Shown here: one piece after another, positions 51,597 through 60,663 of the stretch
Layout: each line of letters starts with the position of its first letter
Numbering within the stretch: position 1 is the stretch's first letter
NCBI RefSeq assembly: GCF_018437265.1
Contig: NZ_JAAMFL010000001.1
Span: 124,001-188,000 of the forward strand
Direction: 5' to 3'
Source: Fructobacillus parabroussonetiae
GTDB taxonomy: Bacteria > Bacillota > Bacilli > Lactobacillales > Lactobacillaceae
DNA length: 64,000 nucleotides
The notes under the pieces: model-generated
Databases searched by the model: none
What the model saw: only the letters and a program-made list of their open reading frames with translations
What the model was told of the DNA's origin: nothing
Program-made: the position numbers and the translations under genes

Positions 51597-51623
51597 AAAA
51601 AACCGTCCGAAGGGCGGTTTTTT
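51597..51623 (+). terminator. Terminator of the DUF805 gene
   Basis: ACCGTCC, GAAG region, GGGCGGT hairpin with a T run. Confidence 0.8.
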
Positions 51624-51672
51624 GCTGGAAAGTCCACAGCTGTGGTATTCTTATCAAAGAAATGAGGCATGT

Positions 51673-52473
51673 ATGGTCGAAAAGTATACAAAACAATCAA
51701 CTGATCAACAGAAGGACTGGCGGCAAAAGACCCTGGGCGCTTCGCGCATGACGCTTTCCGGACTTGTCCGGATTTTGTCTTGGCTTTCTTTTTTCTGCTT
51801 TGAATATTTGGCAATGGCGCTCATGCAGGGGTCCATTCTCATGACGGGCCGTCAGCGTTACCTCCTGCTTTTGTGCGGCTTGTTGTTGGCTTATTCCTTT
51901 ATTCGATTTGGCCTGCAGGCCCTCCAGAAGGCGGCAACCAAGGTCCGTTCTTTTACCGGCCGTTTTTCAATTAAAAAAGTCAATTGGCCAACGCTTTCTG
52001 AGCTCGCCTATCTCGCTTCAATTTATGTGATTTCCTTAGCGGGTATGATGATTTGGGGAATGTTTGAAAACTTCTTCTTAGCAAAGTGGGCCCCATCAAC
52101 GACGGAAAACCAAGCCGCCATTGATGGCTTGATGAACGCCGGTGGCCTTTATTCGACGATTGTTCTATCACTCATCATTGTTTTTCTTGGACCGGTGATG
52201 GAGGAACTCTTATTCCGGGGCCTTTTCTTCCGCTACTTTAAGTGGGTGAAGGCACCAATGGTAACGGTGTTCCTCTCAGGCCTCTTGTTTGGTCTCTATC
52301 ACTTAGGTTCGTATAATTGGCTGTCCTTATTAGACTTACCACCCTATTTAATCATTGGAACGGGCTTTGCCTACGCCTATGAGAAGACTGATAAATTGTC
52401 CTCGTCCATTATCATGCACATTTTTCATAATGGTTGGGTGCAGGCCGCTTCGTTACTGATGTTATTCCACTAA
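51673..52473 (+). CDS. CPBP-family intramembrane metalloprotease
   Basis: 266 residues, about eight membrane helices. The Abi/CPBP motifs are complete: MEELLFRGLFF (EExxxR), FGLYHL and IIMHIFHNGW. Such proteases (Rce1-like) may process prenylated or bacteriocin-related peptides, but no bacteriocin gene is close. The first 40 residues are hydrophilic. GAGG sits about 6 nt before ATG 51673. Confidence 0.88.
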   Translation: MVEKYTKQSTDQQKDWRQKTLGASRMTLSGLVRILSWLSFFCFEYLAMALMQGSILMTGRQRYLLLLCGLLLAYSFIRFGLQALQKAATKVRSFTGRFSIKKVNWPTLSELAYLASIYVISLAGMMIWGMFENFFLAKWAPSTTENQAAIDGLMNAGGLYSTIVLSLIIVFLGPVMEELLFRGLFFRYFKWVKAPMVTVFLSGLLFGLYHLGSYNWLSLLDLPPYLIIGTGFAYAYEKTDKLSSSIIMHIFHNGWVQAASLLMLFH

Positions 52474-52504
52474 AAAAAGACGATCATCTGATCGTCTTTT
52501 TTTT
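52472..52504. terminator. Bidirectional terminator
   Basis: AGACGATCA (52478-52486) and TGATCGTCT (52489-52497) with A7 and T8 flanks. Confidence 0.9.
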
Positions 52505-53015
52505 AGTCATCGATTCCAGGGAACTTCTTTTCACGAATGATTTTATCGAATAGTTTGTAGTCAGCTTGGAAGGAATAAGGCTTTTTAAGATTGCTATTCC
52601 AAATACGAATCACCTGCATGTTGCCGAGCAGCCAAAGAATGTCGGAGGAGGGGGCCATGGCCGTTAACTCCTTGAAGACGGCGTTGTAAAACTGTTCTTC
52701 GAAGACTTTGTCTTTTAATTGAAAATCCAAAATCGAGAGGGACCCTTGGAAAGTAAACTCGTTGATGGTGGCAAAAGGTGCCTGGTGAAAGGATTCCAAA
52801 TCAATTTGGCTGCTCATGACCTGCATGGCTTCCTTGATAATGACGTCTAATAAATCAAATTTATCATCAAAGTGTCGGTAAAAGGTATTTCGATTGACCT
52901 CGGCTTTCTCGCAGATGTGCTTGACTGTAATTTTTGAAAAGGGCATGCGCGTGAGTAAGTCCCCGGTTGTATCCAGGAGGTGCTCGTGCATAAGGGTGTA
53001 AGTTTTATTTGCCAT
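52503..53015 (-). CDS. TetR-family regulator of the MMPL exporter
   Basis: 170 residues. HTH KITVKHICEKAEVNRNTFYRHFDDK (split) near residues 28-52, C-terminal part of the TetR_C class seen in Firmicutes (SMART: DhaS/YvdT-like). It diverges from the MMPL gene with a 129-bp shared region and should repress it. No perfect palindrome stands out there. Confidence 0.85.
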   Translation of the reverse strand: MANKTYTLMHEHLLDTTGDLLTRMPFSKITVKHICEKAEVNRNTFYRHFDDKFDLLDVIIKEAMQVMSSQIDLESFHQAPFATINEFTFQGSLSILDFQLKDKVFEEQFYNAVFKELTAMAPSSDILWLLGNMQVIRIWNSNLKKPYSFQADYKLFDKIIREKKFPGIDD

Positions 53016-53073
53016 AAATGGGACAGATTCTCTTTCTTGTAATGATGGTGCAACAGTATCTCAATTTTACCCC

Positions 53074-53102
53074 TTTACCCCTTGAATTTCCATGCCTAAA
53101 AT
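53074..53102 (+). promoter_or_regulatory. Promoter of the MMPL exporter
   Basis: TTTACC (53074-53079), 17 bp, TAAAAT (53097-53102). TGAATTTCCAT and ATGGATTCA around the -10 form an imperfect dyad, a candidate TetR operator. Confidence 0.5.
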
Positions 53103-53144
53103 GGATTCAGTTATGAAATAAAACATTAAAAGGAGATCAAAGCC

Positions 53145-55415
53145 ATGCTAAAACGCTTAGGTGAATGGATTTATCAAAATAAGTTCAAAACCTTTATCGC
53201 TTGGATCGTCGTGGTTGTGGCACTTGCTGCTGGTGCACTTGGTTTGGGTTCAAACTACACTCAAAACTTGTCCATCTCAGGCATTCCATCAACCAACATC
53301 CAATCAACGCTGCAAAAGGAATTTAATCAAAATCCAAACGCAGGAACGATGAAGGCCGTTATTCAAAAGAAGGATAAGGGTGATGCAACATCAGACGCCA
53401 CAAAGGCGGATGTCGCAGCAGCCATTTCGAAGGTACAAGATAAGTATGGCAAGGACATCAAGTCCATTGCCAACCCATACGAATCGAATGCCGTTTCTTC
53501 AGATAAGACGACGGTTTATGTCGACATTACCTTTAAGGAAGACTCGAATAACGTCTCCCGCAAGGCAATCGATGGTGTAATGAATGCCTTTAACGATAAG
53601 GTCAAATCATCAACGACCAAAGTCGCTTACACTGGTTCAGTGAAGGTACATCCATTCGAAGTCGGTGGTGCTTCTGAAATTATCGGAATCGTGATTGCCT
53701 TCATCTTGTTGTTGGTTCTCTTCCGTTCCTTCGTAACAGCAGGGATGCCAATCATCTCAGCCCTTGTCGGCCTGATTTCTGGTATCATGCTCGTCACGAT
53801 TGGTTCAAACTTCCTGACGATGGCTTCTGTTTCACAGACCTTGGCTGTGATGTTGTCATTGGCCGTTGGTATTGATTATGCCCTCTTAATTTTGAACCGT
53901 TACAAGACGGATTTGGCTGATACAAAGGGCGATCGGCAAGAAGCATTGGGCCGTGCCCTTTCAGAGGCTGGTGCCTCCGTTATCTTTGCCGGTGTGACGG
54001 TCATTATCGCCGTGCTCGGACTGGCCTTTGCCGGTATCGAATTTGTGACGACGATGGGTATTGCGGCCGCCTTTGCGGTTGCCTTTGCCGTATTCTCCGC
54101 TTTGACTTTCTTGCCAGCACTAATCGCTTTGTTTGCGAAGTTTATTAAGCCAGCAACGAAGACGGTTGACGAAATGGCGGCTAACCCTTCAAAGATCACC
54201 AAGTTCTTGACGGGTCACCCTTGGACAATTATTGTTTCAGTGATTGTTGTGCTCGGAGCCATTGCGATGCCAGCCCAGCACATGCGCTTGGGTATGCCAT
54301 ATAACGGCTCACTTCCTGAAAACCGGACGGAACGGCAAGCCTATGATATGATTTCAGATAAGTTTGGCGAAGGGGTTAACTCGCCATTGGTTGCGGTTGT
54401 GAAGTTGGATTCATCAAAGGATGCAACCAAGAACCAAGAAAACTTGAACAAGATTTCATCACACATTGCAAAACTTGATGGAACCAAGACGATGCAAACG
54501 TTGTCCGTTGACCAAACGAAGGCGGCAACTTTGCAACAACAATTGACCACGCAAGCACAGCAGCAAATGGCTGCACAAGCGCAAGCAACGGGTCAAATGC
54601 CTACTCAGGCAGAACAAGATGCAGCAGCTGCTAAGATCAAGGCAACGATTATGGCACAGGCCGGTCGTCCGTACATGCTTTCTGATGATGGTAAGTACGC
54701 CTTGATGGTGATTACCCCTGAAAAGGGTTCAGAAGCCAAGCAAACAACGGATCTTGTTAACAAGATTAAGGATTACTCGGATACAACGAAGTCAAAGTAT
54801 GATGCTAAGATTACGTTAACGGGTGTCAACGCGGTGAACCTGGATATTACGGCAAAGCTGAACAATGCAACGCCAATCTTCGTGGCAACGATCATGATCT
54901 TGGCCTTCCTCTTGCTGATGGTGGTCTTCAAGTCATTCATCGTGCCTGTTGTGGCCATGGTTGGATTCGGTCTTTCGCTTTTGGCTTCCTTTGGCTTCAC
55001 CACACTGGTGATCCAAGAAGGCTTCCTGAAGGGACTCTTCGGCGTTTCAAAGGGTGCACCATTGATTGCCTTCTTGCCAATCATTGTCACGGCCATTCTC
55101 TTTGGTTTGGCAATGGACTACGAAGTCTTCATGGTTTCTCGTGCTCGAGAAGAATATCAAAAGACACAGGATAATGATCGTGCCGTAACGGTTGCTATGC
55201 AGGATTCTGGTCCAATCGTGGTAACGGCTGCGATGATCATGATTGCGGTTTTTGGCTCCTTTGCCTTGAATTCAGATCCAACGATTAAATCACTTGGATT
55301 GGCCTTGGCCTTTGGTATCTTCTTCGATGCCTTCTTCGTTCGCTTGCTCTTTGTGCCAGCAATGTTGAAGGTCTTCGGAAAAACCAACTGGGTCTTTCCT
55401 GGACAAAAGAAGTAA
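53145..55415 (+). CDS. MMPL/RND-family membrane exporter
   Basis: 756 residues, 12 membrane helices in two halves with large outer loops. Helices 2-6 (IGIVIAFILLLVLFRSFVTAG, AVGIDYALLIL) and 8-12 (FGLAMDYEVFMVSR) show the MMPL pattern, including the proton-path Asp-Tyr pairs. The second outer loop (about residues 440-520) is rich in Gln and Ala with a coiled-coil look. MMPL proteins in lactic bacteria export lipids or hydrophobic toxins; the TetR neighbour suggests inducible defence. Confidence 0.9.
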   Translation: MLKRLGEWIYQNKFKTFIAWIVVVVALAAGALGLGSNYTQNLSISGIPSTNIQSTLQKEFNQNPNAGTMKAVIQKKDKGDATSDATKADVAAAISKVQDKYGKDIKSIANPYESNAVSSDKTTVYVDITFKEDSNNVSRKAIDGVMNAFNDKVKSSTTKVAYTGSVKVHPFEVGGASEIIGIVIAFILLLVLFRSFVTAGMPIISALVGLISGIMLVTIGSNFLTMASVSQTLAVMLSLAVGIDYALLILNRYKTDLADTKGDRQEALGRALSEAGASVIFAGVTVIIAVLGLAFAGIEFVTTMGIAAAFAVAFAVFSALTFLPALIALFAKFIKPATKTVDEMAANPSKITKFLTGHPWTIIVSVIVVLGAIAMPAQHMRLGMPYNGSLPENRTERQAYDMISDKFGEGVNSPLVAVVKLDSSKDATKNQENLNKISSHIAKLDGTKTMQTLSVDQTKAATLQQQLTTQAQQQMAAQAQATGQMPTQAEQDAAAAKIKATIMAQAGRPYMLSDDGKYALMVITPEKGSEAKQTTDLVNKIKDYSDTTKSKYDAKITLTGVNAVNLDITAKLNNATPIFVATIMILAFLLLMVVFKSFIVPVVAMVGFGLSLLASFGFTTLVIQEGFLKGLFGVSKGAPLIAFLPIIVTAILFGLAMDYEVFMVSRAREEYQKTQDNDRAVTVAMQDSGPIVVTAAMIMIAVFGSFALNSDPTIKSLGLALAFGIFFDAFFVRLLFVPAMLKVFGKTNWVFPGQKK

Positions 55416-55430
55416 AATGATTCATTAATA

Positions 55431-55460
55431 AAAGTCCGATCGAAAGGTTGGGCTTTTTTT
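55431..55460 (+). terminator. Terminator of the MMPL gene
   Basis: AGTCC ... GGGCT hairpin with T7. Confidence 0.7.
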
Positions 55461-55492
55461 CGTCTTTTTAGGAAAATAATTGTATAAAAGTC

Positions 55493-55521
55493 TTGCAGGC
55501 AAGCGGCAGCCTTGATATAAT
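55493..55521 (+). promoter_or_regulatory. tRNA operon promoter
   Basis: TTGCAG (55493-55498), 17 bp, TATAAT (55516-55521), 20 nt before tRNA-Tyr. Confidence 0.85.
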
Positions 55522-55541
55522 ATTTAAGTCGTAAGGCATTC

Positions 55542-55624
55542 GGGAGTGTAGCGAAGTCTGGCTAAACGCGACGGACTGTAACTCCGTTCCTTCGGGTTCG
55601 TAGGTTCGAATCCTACCGCTCCCA
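55542..55624 (+). tRNA. tRNA-Tyr (GTA)
   Basis: 83 nt. GGGAGTG pairs with CGCTCCC; anticodon GTA lies in CTGTAAC; long variable arm (TCCTTCGGGTTCGTAGG region) as in bacterial tRNA-Tyr; T arm GGTTCGAATCC. CCA is not encoded. Confidence 0.97.
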
Positions 55625-55657
55625 TCGCTGCTGCATAAGCAGCTGGTATCTTACGAT

Positions 55658-55729
55658 TGCCCCTTGGCCAAGTGGTAAGGCAGAGGTTTTTGGTACCTCC
55701 ATGCGCTGGTTCGATCCCAGCAGGGGCAA
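55658..55729 (+). tRNA. tRNA-Gln (TTG)
   Basis: 72 nt. TGCCCCT pairs with AGGGGCA; anticodon stem GAGGT/ACCTC with loop TTTTGGT gives anticodon TTG; T arm CTGGTTCGATCCCAG. CCA is not encoded. A short hairpin GCTGC/GCAGC separates it from tRNA-Tyr. Confidence 0.97.
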
Positions 55730-55753
55730 TAGGCCGTTATGGCAATCACTTTT

Positions 55754-55779
55754 GGCAGACCTTTGGGTCTGCCTTTTAA
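55754..55779 (+). terminator. Terminator of the tRNA operon
   Basis: GGCAGACC (55754-55761) and GGTCTGCC (55766-55773), then TTTT. Confidence 0.85.
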
Positions 55780-55792
55780 TTTGCTATAAAGT

Positions 55793-55823
55793 AAAAGACC
55801 AGTCCGTTCGGACTGGTCTTTTT
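55793..55823. terminator. Terminator of hflX
   Basis: GACCAGTCC, GTTC, GGACTGGTC with A and T flanks; serves hflX on the minus strand. Confidence 0.88.
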
Positions 55824-55824
55824 A

Positions 55825-57126
55825 TTACTGGAGGTATTGTTGATAGCGATTGACTTCGTCTGGTGAAAGAGCCAATGTCACAATCGTACCTTTTTCATCA
55901 AATTTTTGACTGATTAATTCATGATCATCTAAGAGTCGCGCAACCACGGCAAAATCGGCGAAGGGGACTGTCAGGGTGACTTCTTTTCGATCAGCGAAGA
56001 GCGCTTTTTTAACAAGGGCCAGCAAATCGTCTTGTGATTGACGGTCACGGGCAGAGATTGTAATGGCGGCTTCGCCATCGATCACCGGATAAGCCATCTG
56101 CGCCTTATCCGCCTTGTTGTAGACCGTAATCATCGCTTTATCCTTGATTCCTAGTCGTGCCAAGGTTTCTTCTGTCGTCGCCATCATGGCTTGGCTGTGC
56201 TCGTCTGAAACGTCGACGACTTGGAGTAAGAGATCGGCGTTTGCGGCTTCTTGCAAAGTCGATTCGAAGGCGGCCACCAAGTGGTGGGGAAGCTTTGAAA
56301 CAAAACCGACCGTATCCGATAGGAGAAAGCGAAATTTGTCCGGTAAGGTGAGCTGCCGAATCGTCGTGTTGAGCGTCGCAAAGAGCATGTCTTTTTCAAA
56401 GACTTGCTTACTTGAATCGCTTTCAGCGCCTTGTCCAAAACGAGTCAGTAATTGGTTCATTAACGTTGATTTACCGGCGTTGGTGTAGCCAACCAGGGCA
56501 ACGGTCGGAATCGCCGATTCCTGACGCTTCTTGCCCTGTGTGCTGGCATCCTTTTGGAGGGCGGCTAGTTCTTTTTTAATGGCCACCATTTCAGAAGTGA
56601 GACGGCGACGCGACTGCTCGAGCTTTGTTTCACCAGCACCACGGGAAGTGAAGCCAGCACCACCGGCACCAGTTTGCTGATCGAGCGAAACCGACATGGA
56701 GGTCCGGAGACGGGGCAGCTGGTACTCGAGACGGGCGAGCTGAACTTGGAGCTTGGCGACTTTTGTCTGGGCGCGTTGCGCGAAAATATCTAAGATCAAG
56801 CCCGTTCGATCCACCACCGTGGCTTGGGTGGCCGCTTCCAAATTACGGATTTGAGAAGGGGAGAGCTCATCGTTTGTCACAATGAGATCGGCCTCGTAGG
56901 TTTGGACGGCCATTCGAAGCTCTTCGACCTTCCCCTTACCAAAATAGGTTGCGGGATTGGGCCGTTCGAGGGCCTGAATAAACGTTTCAACCGGCTCGAG
57001 TCGATTGGCCAAGGCCAAGTTTTCGAGCTCTTCCAGCTCATAATCGAGGTTTTGCTTTTGGTCCTGCCGGAGGGCCGCCAATAGAACGGGGCGAACGGGT
57101 TGTTGTGTGCTGTTATCTTCTGCCAT
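55825..57126 (-). CDS. hflX: Ribosome-associated GTPase HflX
   Basis: 433 residues. The N-terminal domain ends in the Gly-rich TGAGGAGFTSRGAGETKLE (split), followed by the G domain: GYTNAGKST, the Thr switch and DTVGFVSKLP, NKAD. HflX splits stalled or stressed ribosomes. CGGAGACC lies before ATG 57126. A minus-strand terminator separates it from the phosphatase gene upstream, so expression may depend on readthrough. Confidence 0.94.
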   Translation of the reverse strand: MAEDNSTQQPVRPVLLAALRQDQKQNLDYELEELENLALANRLEPVETFIQALERPNPATYFGKGKVEELRMAVQTYEADLIVTNDELSPSQIRNLEAATQATVVDRTGLILDIFAQRAQTKVAKLQVQLARLEYQLPRLRTSMSVSLDQQTGAGGAGFTSRGAGETKLEQSRRRLTSEMVAIKKELAALQKDASTQGKKRQESAIPTVALVGYTNAGKSTLMNQLLTRFGQGAESDSSKQVFEKDMLFATLNTTIRQLTLPDKFRFLLSDTVGFVSKLPHHLVAAFESTLQEAANADLLLQVVDVSDEHSQAMMATTEETLARLGIKDKAMITVYNKADKAQMAYPVIDGEAAITISARDRQSQDDLLALVKKALFADRKEVTLTVPFADFAVVARLLDDHELISQKFDEKGTIVTLALSPDEVNRYQQYLQ

Positions 57127-57140
57127 TGTGGTCTCCGTTT

Positions 57141-57164
57141 AAAAAAAGTCGGCTGAAGCCGACT
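57141..57164 (-). terminator. Terminator between phosphatase gene and hflX
   Basis: On the minus strand AGTCGGC, TTCA, GCCGACT, then TTTTTT. Confidence 0.85.
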
Positions 57165-57168
57165 GTGC

Positions 57169-57843
57169 TTATGCTTTTGGGAAAACGTGCTCGTTATCAT
57201 TAAAGATGTCCACCCGGCCATCTTCTTTTGTCAACTGAATCTTTGTCACGGCCCCGTTTGTAATTGATTGACCAGCCATTTCAGGATGACCAAAGTAGTC
57301 AACGATTGCTCGAATGGCGGTACCGTGGGCGACAACGAGTACTTGATCGCCATCTTGGTGTTCTTTCAACAAGTAGTCAAAGCCGCGCTTCATGCGGCCA
57401 ATGAAGGCCTCGTAGTTTTCAGCCAACTGGTAGGGGTCGGCTTTTGCAAAGAGGTCCATTGAACCGGCCATGCCACGTTTCTGAATCATGTCGGAATAAT
57501 CAACGTATGGGTCGTCTGTAAAGGCGTTTAACTGCGTTAAGGCAACTTGGGAATCAATCCCTTCAAAGGAGCCAAAGTTTTCTTCACGAAAGTCTTGAAG
57601 CTGCTGTGGCCAAGTTGGCGAGCCGGCCTTGTTTTCAGACAAAATATACTTAGCTGTGTGGATGGCACGGGTCAAATCAGAGGAATAGGCGCCGTTGAAA
57701 CGAATGTTTGCCAAACGCCGGCCGGCGTCGTGTCCGTGCTCGATTCCGGCTGCTGTAAGTGGTGCGTCAGAGTGACCCTGGAGACGACGGGTTAAGTTAA
57801 AGTATGTTTGTCCGTGGCGGACAAGGTAAAGTTGAATGGCCAT
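57169..57843 (-). CDS. Histidine phosphatase family protein
   Basis: 224 residues, phosphoglycerate mutase-like branch. The phospho-His is in YLVRHGQTYFN, further site residues in SDLTRAIHTA and VVAHGTAIRA. It is too short and lacks the features of glycolytic dPGM, so it is a phosphatase of unknown substrate. Start ATG 57843 follows AAAGGGAG. Confidence 0.88.
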   Translation of the reverse strand: MAIQLYLVRHGQTYFNLTRRLQGHSDAPLTAAGIEHGHDAGRRLANIRFNGAYSSDLTRAIHTAKYILSENKAGSPTWPQQLQDFREENFGSFEGIDSQVALTQLNAFTDDPYVDYSDMIQKRGMAGSMDLFAKADPYQLAENYEAFIGRMKRGFDYLLKEHQDGDQVLVVAHGTAIRAIVDYFGHPEMAGQSITNGAVTKIQLTKEDGRVDIFNDNEHVFPKA

Positions 57844-57923
57844 GATTACTCCCTTTCAATCTGTTCTAAGCTTTATTTTACCATTGTTTGACTTGTCTTT
57901 TTGAACTTTCTGGAATGGAAATC

Positions 57924-57985
57924 TTGTCCTTTCATGGTCGCATCGACCGTTTTAATGTAGCTAAAAAAGAAAGTCCAAAGGACAA
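57924..57985. repeat. Inverted repeats in the gap upstream of the UvrA2-like gene
   Basis: TTGTCCTTT (57924-57932) and AAAGGACAA (57977-57985) are perfect 9-bp inverted repeats; inside lies GGTCG-CAT-CGACC (57936-57948) followed by GTTTTAAT. Could be a weak terminator nested in a larger fold, or an operator pair. Confidence 0.45.
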
Positions 57986-58081
57986 TGGTAGAGCCGATAC
58001 GTCTTTGCCTAGTTTTCTCTTTTGAAATCGACTAAAAACTGCGGTAGGCTAGACCTTAGAATAGTGCAGCAGGAGGAAGAA

Positions 58082-60610
58082 ATGCCCCAAAAACTAGAAC
58101 AAATTGAAGTTCGCGGTGGACGTGTCCACAACCTGAAAAACATTGATGTCGACATTCCGTTAAACCAATTCGTGGCCATTTCGGGGCCGTCTGGATCAGG
58201 AAAGTCCTCTTTGGCCATGGGCATTCTCTATGCCGAGGGGTCACGTCGATACCTGGAGGCGTTGTCTACCTACACCCGTCGTCGGATTGGACAAAGCAGC
58301 CGTGCAGACGTGCGAGAGGTTAAACACATCCCTTCCGCCATTGCGCTGCGGCAGCGTCCGGGGGTTCCTTCTGAACGGTCAACGGTTGGCTCGATGTCAG
58401 AAATTTTCAACGTCGTTCGCCTCGTCTTTTCGCGTCTTGGTTCACCGGTTTGTCCAAATGGGCACCGCGTGGCCCCTTCAATTTCAATTGCTCAGGCCTT
58501 CGACAAGGCATCATCTTCTGATGATGAAGACTCCTGGACAATCGACTGTCCGACCTGTGGCGTCAGCTTTAAAATTCCAACCGCCGCTGACTTTGCCTTC
58601 AATGGAAATGGTGCCTGCCTGACCTGCCATGGAACGGGGAAGGTACGTCAAATTGATGATGATGCGATTATTAAAGATGAGAACATGACCATCGACGAGG
58701 GAGCCGTCGCGCCATGGCGTTTGCCCGGCCGTGCTTTTATGGCGACAATCGCTCGTTCACGAGGTGTGCGCACGGACGTTCCCTTTAAGGATTTGACGGA
58801 CAAAGAAAAGGACTTTGTCCTACATGGTGAAAAGAAGCGCTATGCGGTCGACTTGCATACATCGACGGGCCGTGTGTATAACAACAATAATTCCCTCTAT
58901 GAAAACGCCTACGATGCCATTCGTGATTCACTAGCAACGGTTAAGTCCGAGGGGGCAATCAAGCGTCTGAATAAGTTCTTTATCTTTAAAACTTGTCCGA
59001 CCTGTCACGGTAGCCGGATTAAGCCAGAATTACTGCAGCAGACGGTGAATGGGAAAAACATTGCGGAGGTGGCCAACCTCACGCTTGGTTCTCTGCTGGA
59101 CTGGCGAGATGAAAGCTTGAAAACACTGCCAGAAAACATGCAAAAGATGGCCAGGGCGATCTTTTCGGAGTTAACAAACAACCTGCGCCCGCTGCTCCAA
59201 CTCGGTCTGGACTATCTATCCTTATCACGGTCTGGTAACACACTGTCGACTGGGGAACGGCAACGAATTCAGCTGGCTAAAACGTTGCGAACGGAGACAA
59301 CGGGCGTGCTTTACGTCTTGGACGAGCCGTCGATTGGGCTACACCCGGACAACGTGAAGGGATTGATTTCGGTTTTTCGTGAATTGATTGCTCAGGGAAA
59401 TTCGCTGGTGGTTGTGGACCACAACGTGGACTTGATTGGCGCAGCCGACTGGATCATTGAAGTTGGGCCGGGCTCTGGTGTGAAGGGTGGAAACATCATC
59501 GCAAAGGGGACACCAGCGCAGCTGAAGGCCGATGCACGGTCATTGATTGGGCCCTACTTGTCGGGGCAGGCGGACATTCTTCTTGAAAAAACGGCGCCGG
59601 TGGCGCCTAAAAAGGGTGAAGAAACGGCTATGGAGGTTGCTGACTTTTACAACATTAAGGATGTGAAAGTCAAATTCCCGGAACATGAAATTACCACTGT
59701 CACTGGCTTTTCCGGTGCCGGAAAGTCCTCCTTGATTCTGAATTCACTCGTAGTCGCACTGGAAAATCAGAAAAAGCTGCCAAAGCAAGTGAAGAGTCTG
59801 CAGACGAACTTGAAGCATGTGGTTTCCGTTGACGCCAAGCCGGTTGGGAAAAACACCCGCTCTTCAGTTGCGACCTACACAACCATCATGGATCACCTTC
59901 GCCATCTCTTTTCAGACCTGCCTGAGGCGAAGGAAAAGGGCTATGGGCTGGCAAACTTTTCTTATAACAATAAGGCGGGGGCTTGTCCAAACTGTGGTGG
60001 TTTGGGAATGGTCGGTTTGGACGTGCAGTACTTGGCCGATATTGAAGAGCTTTGTCCGGTTTGTCAAGGTAACCGATTTAAACCAGAAATCGCGGCAATC
60101 AAGTGGCATGGTTATTCCATTGTGGATGTACTGAACCTTTCGGTAGAAGAAGCCCTGCCCGTCTTTTCGGACGAGCCAAAAATTGAACGAGAGCTCAAAC
60201 TGCTACAAGAAATTGGATTGGATTACCTGCAACTTGGGCAGAGCACACCTTCTCTTTCTGGTGGGGAGGCTCAGCGGCTTAAGCTCGTAAAACACTTGAA
60301 TAAGTCCCAGAAGCAGACGCTCTTTGTGTTTGATGAGCCAACCATCGGCTTGCACCCAACGGACGTGGCGACCTTGTTTAAAGTCTTCAACAAACTAAAG
60401 GCTAAGGGAGCAACGATTCTAATCATCACCCACGACTTGGATTTGATGACAAACGCGGACTACTTGATTGATCTTGGACCACGTGGCGGGTCTGCCGGGG
60501 GACAGTTGATGGCCGAAGGACAGGTGTTTGATTTGCTGAAAGAAAAGACCAACAGTCTGACCTTACAGTACCTCAAAGAACACGTCGATAAATTCCACAT
60601 TGTCGATTAA
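58082..60610 (+). CDS. UvrA2-type ABC ATPase (excinuclease A paralogue)
   Basis: 842 residues. Two ABC halves: Walker A GPSGSGKSSLA (near residue 41) and GFSGAGKSSLI, signatures NTLSTGERQRI and PSLSGGEAQRL, and zinc-binding CPNGH, CPTCG, CLTCHG, CPTCHG, CPNCGG, CPVCQG pairs. The UvrB-binding domain present in true UvrA is missing after the first Walker A, which marks class II (UvrA2/DrrC-like). Such proteins are linked to DNA-drug tolerance. CAGGAGGAAG precedes ATG 58082. No uvrB or uvrC nearby. Confidence 0.88.
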   Translation: MPQKLEQIEVRGGRVHNLKNIDVDIPLNQFVAISGPSGSGKSSLAMGILYAEGSRRYLEALSTYTRRRIGQSSRADVREVKHIPSAIALRQRPGVPSERSTVGSMSEIFNVVRLVFSRLGSPVCPNGHRVAPSISIAQAFDKASSSDDEDSWTIDCPTCGVSFKIPTAADFAFNGNGACLTCHGTGKVRQIDDDAIIKDENMTIDEGAVAPWRLPGRAFMATIARSRGVRTDVPFKDLTDKEKDFVLHGEKKRYAVDLHTSTGRVYNNNNSLYENAYDAIRDSLATVKSEGAIKRLNKFFIFKTCPTCHGSRIKPELLQQTVNGKNIAEVANLTLGSLLDWRDESLKTLPENMQKMARAIFSELTNNLRPLLQLGLDYLSLSRSGNTLSTGERQRIQLAKTLRTETTGVLYVLDEPSIGLHPDNVKGLISVFRELIAQGNSLVVVDHNVDLIGAADWIIEVGPGSGVKGGNIIAKGTPAQLKADARSLIGPYLSGQADILLEKTAPVAPKKGEETAMEVADFYNIKDVKVKFPEHEITTVTGFSGAGKSSLILNSLVVALENQKKLPKQVKSLQTNLKHVVSVDAKPVGKNTRSSVATYTTIMDHLRHLFSDLPEAKEKGYGLANFSYNNKAGACPNCGGLGMVGLDVQYLADIEELCPVCQGNRFKPEIAAIKWHGYSIVDVLNLSVEEALPVFSDEPKIERELKLLQEIGLDYLQLGQSTPSLSGGEAQRLKLVKHLNKSQKQTLFVFDEPTIGLHPTDVATLFKVFNKLKAKGATILIITHDLDLMTNADYLIDLGPRGGSAGGQLMAEGQVFDLLKEKTNSLTLQYLKEHVDKFHIVD

Positions 60611-60618
60611 AGTAAAAG

Positions 60619-60652
60619 AAAAAAACCAGTCCTTAAGGACTGGTTTTTTTCT
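60619..60652. terminator. Bidirectional terminator
   Basis: ACCAGTCC, TTAA, GGACTGGT (60625-60644) with A and T runs. Confidence 0.9.
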
Positions 60653-60663
60653 TTTACACGGTA

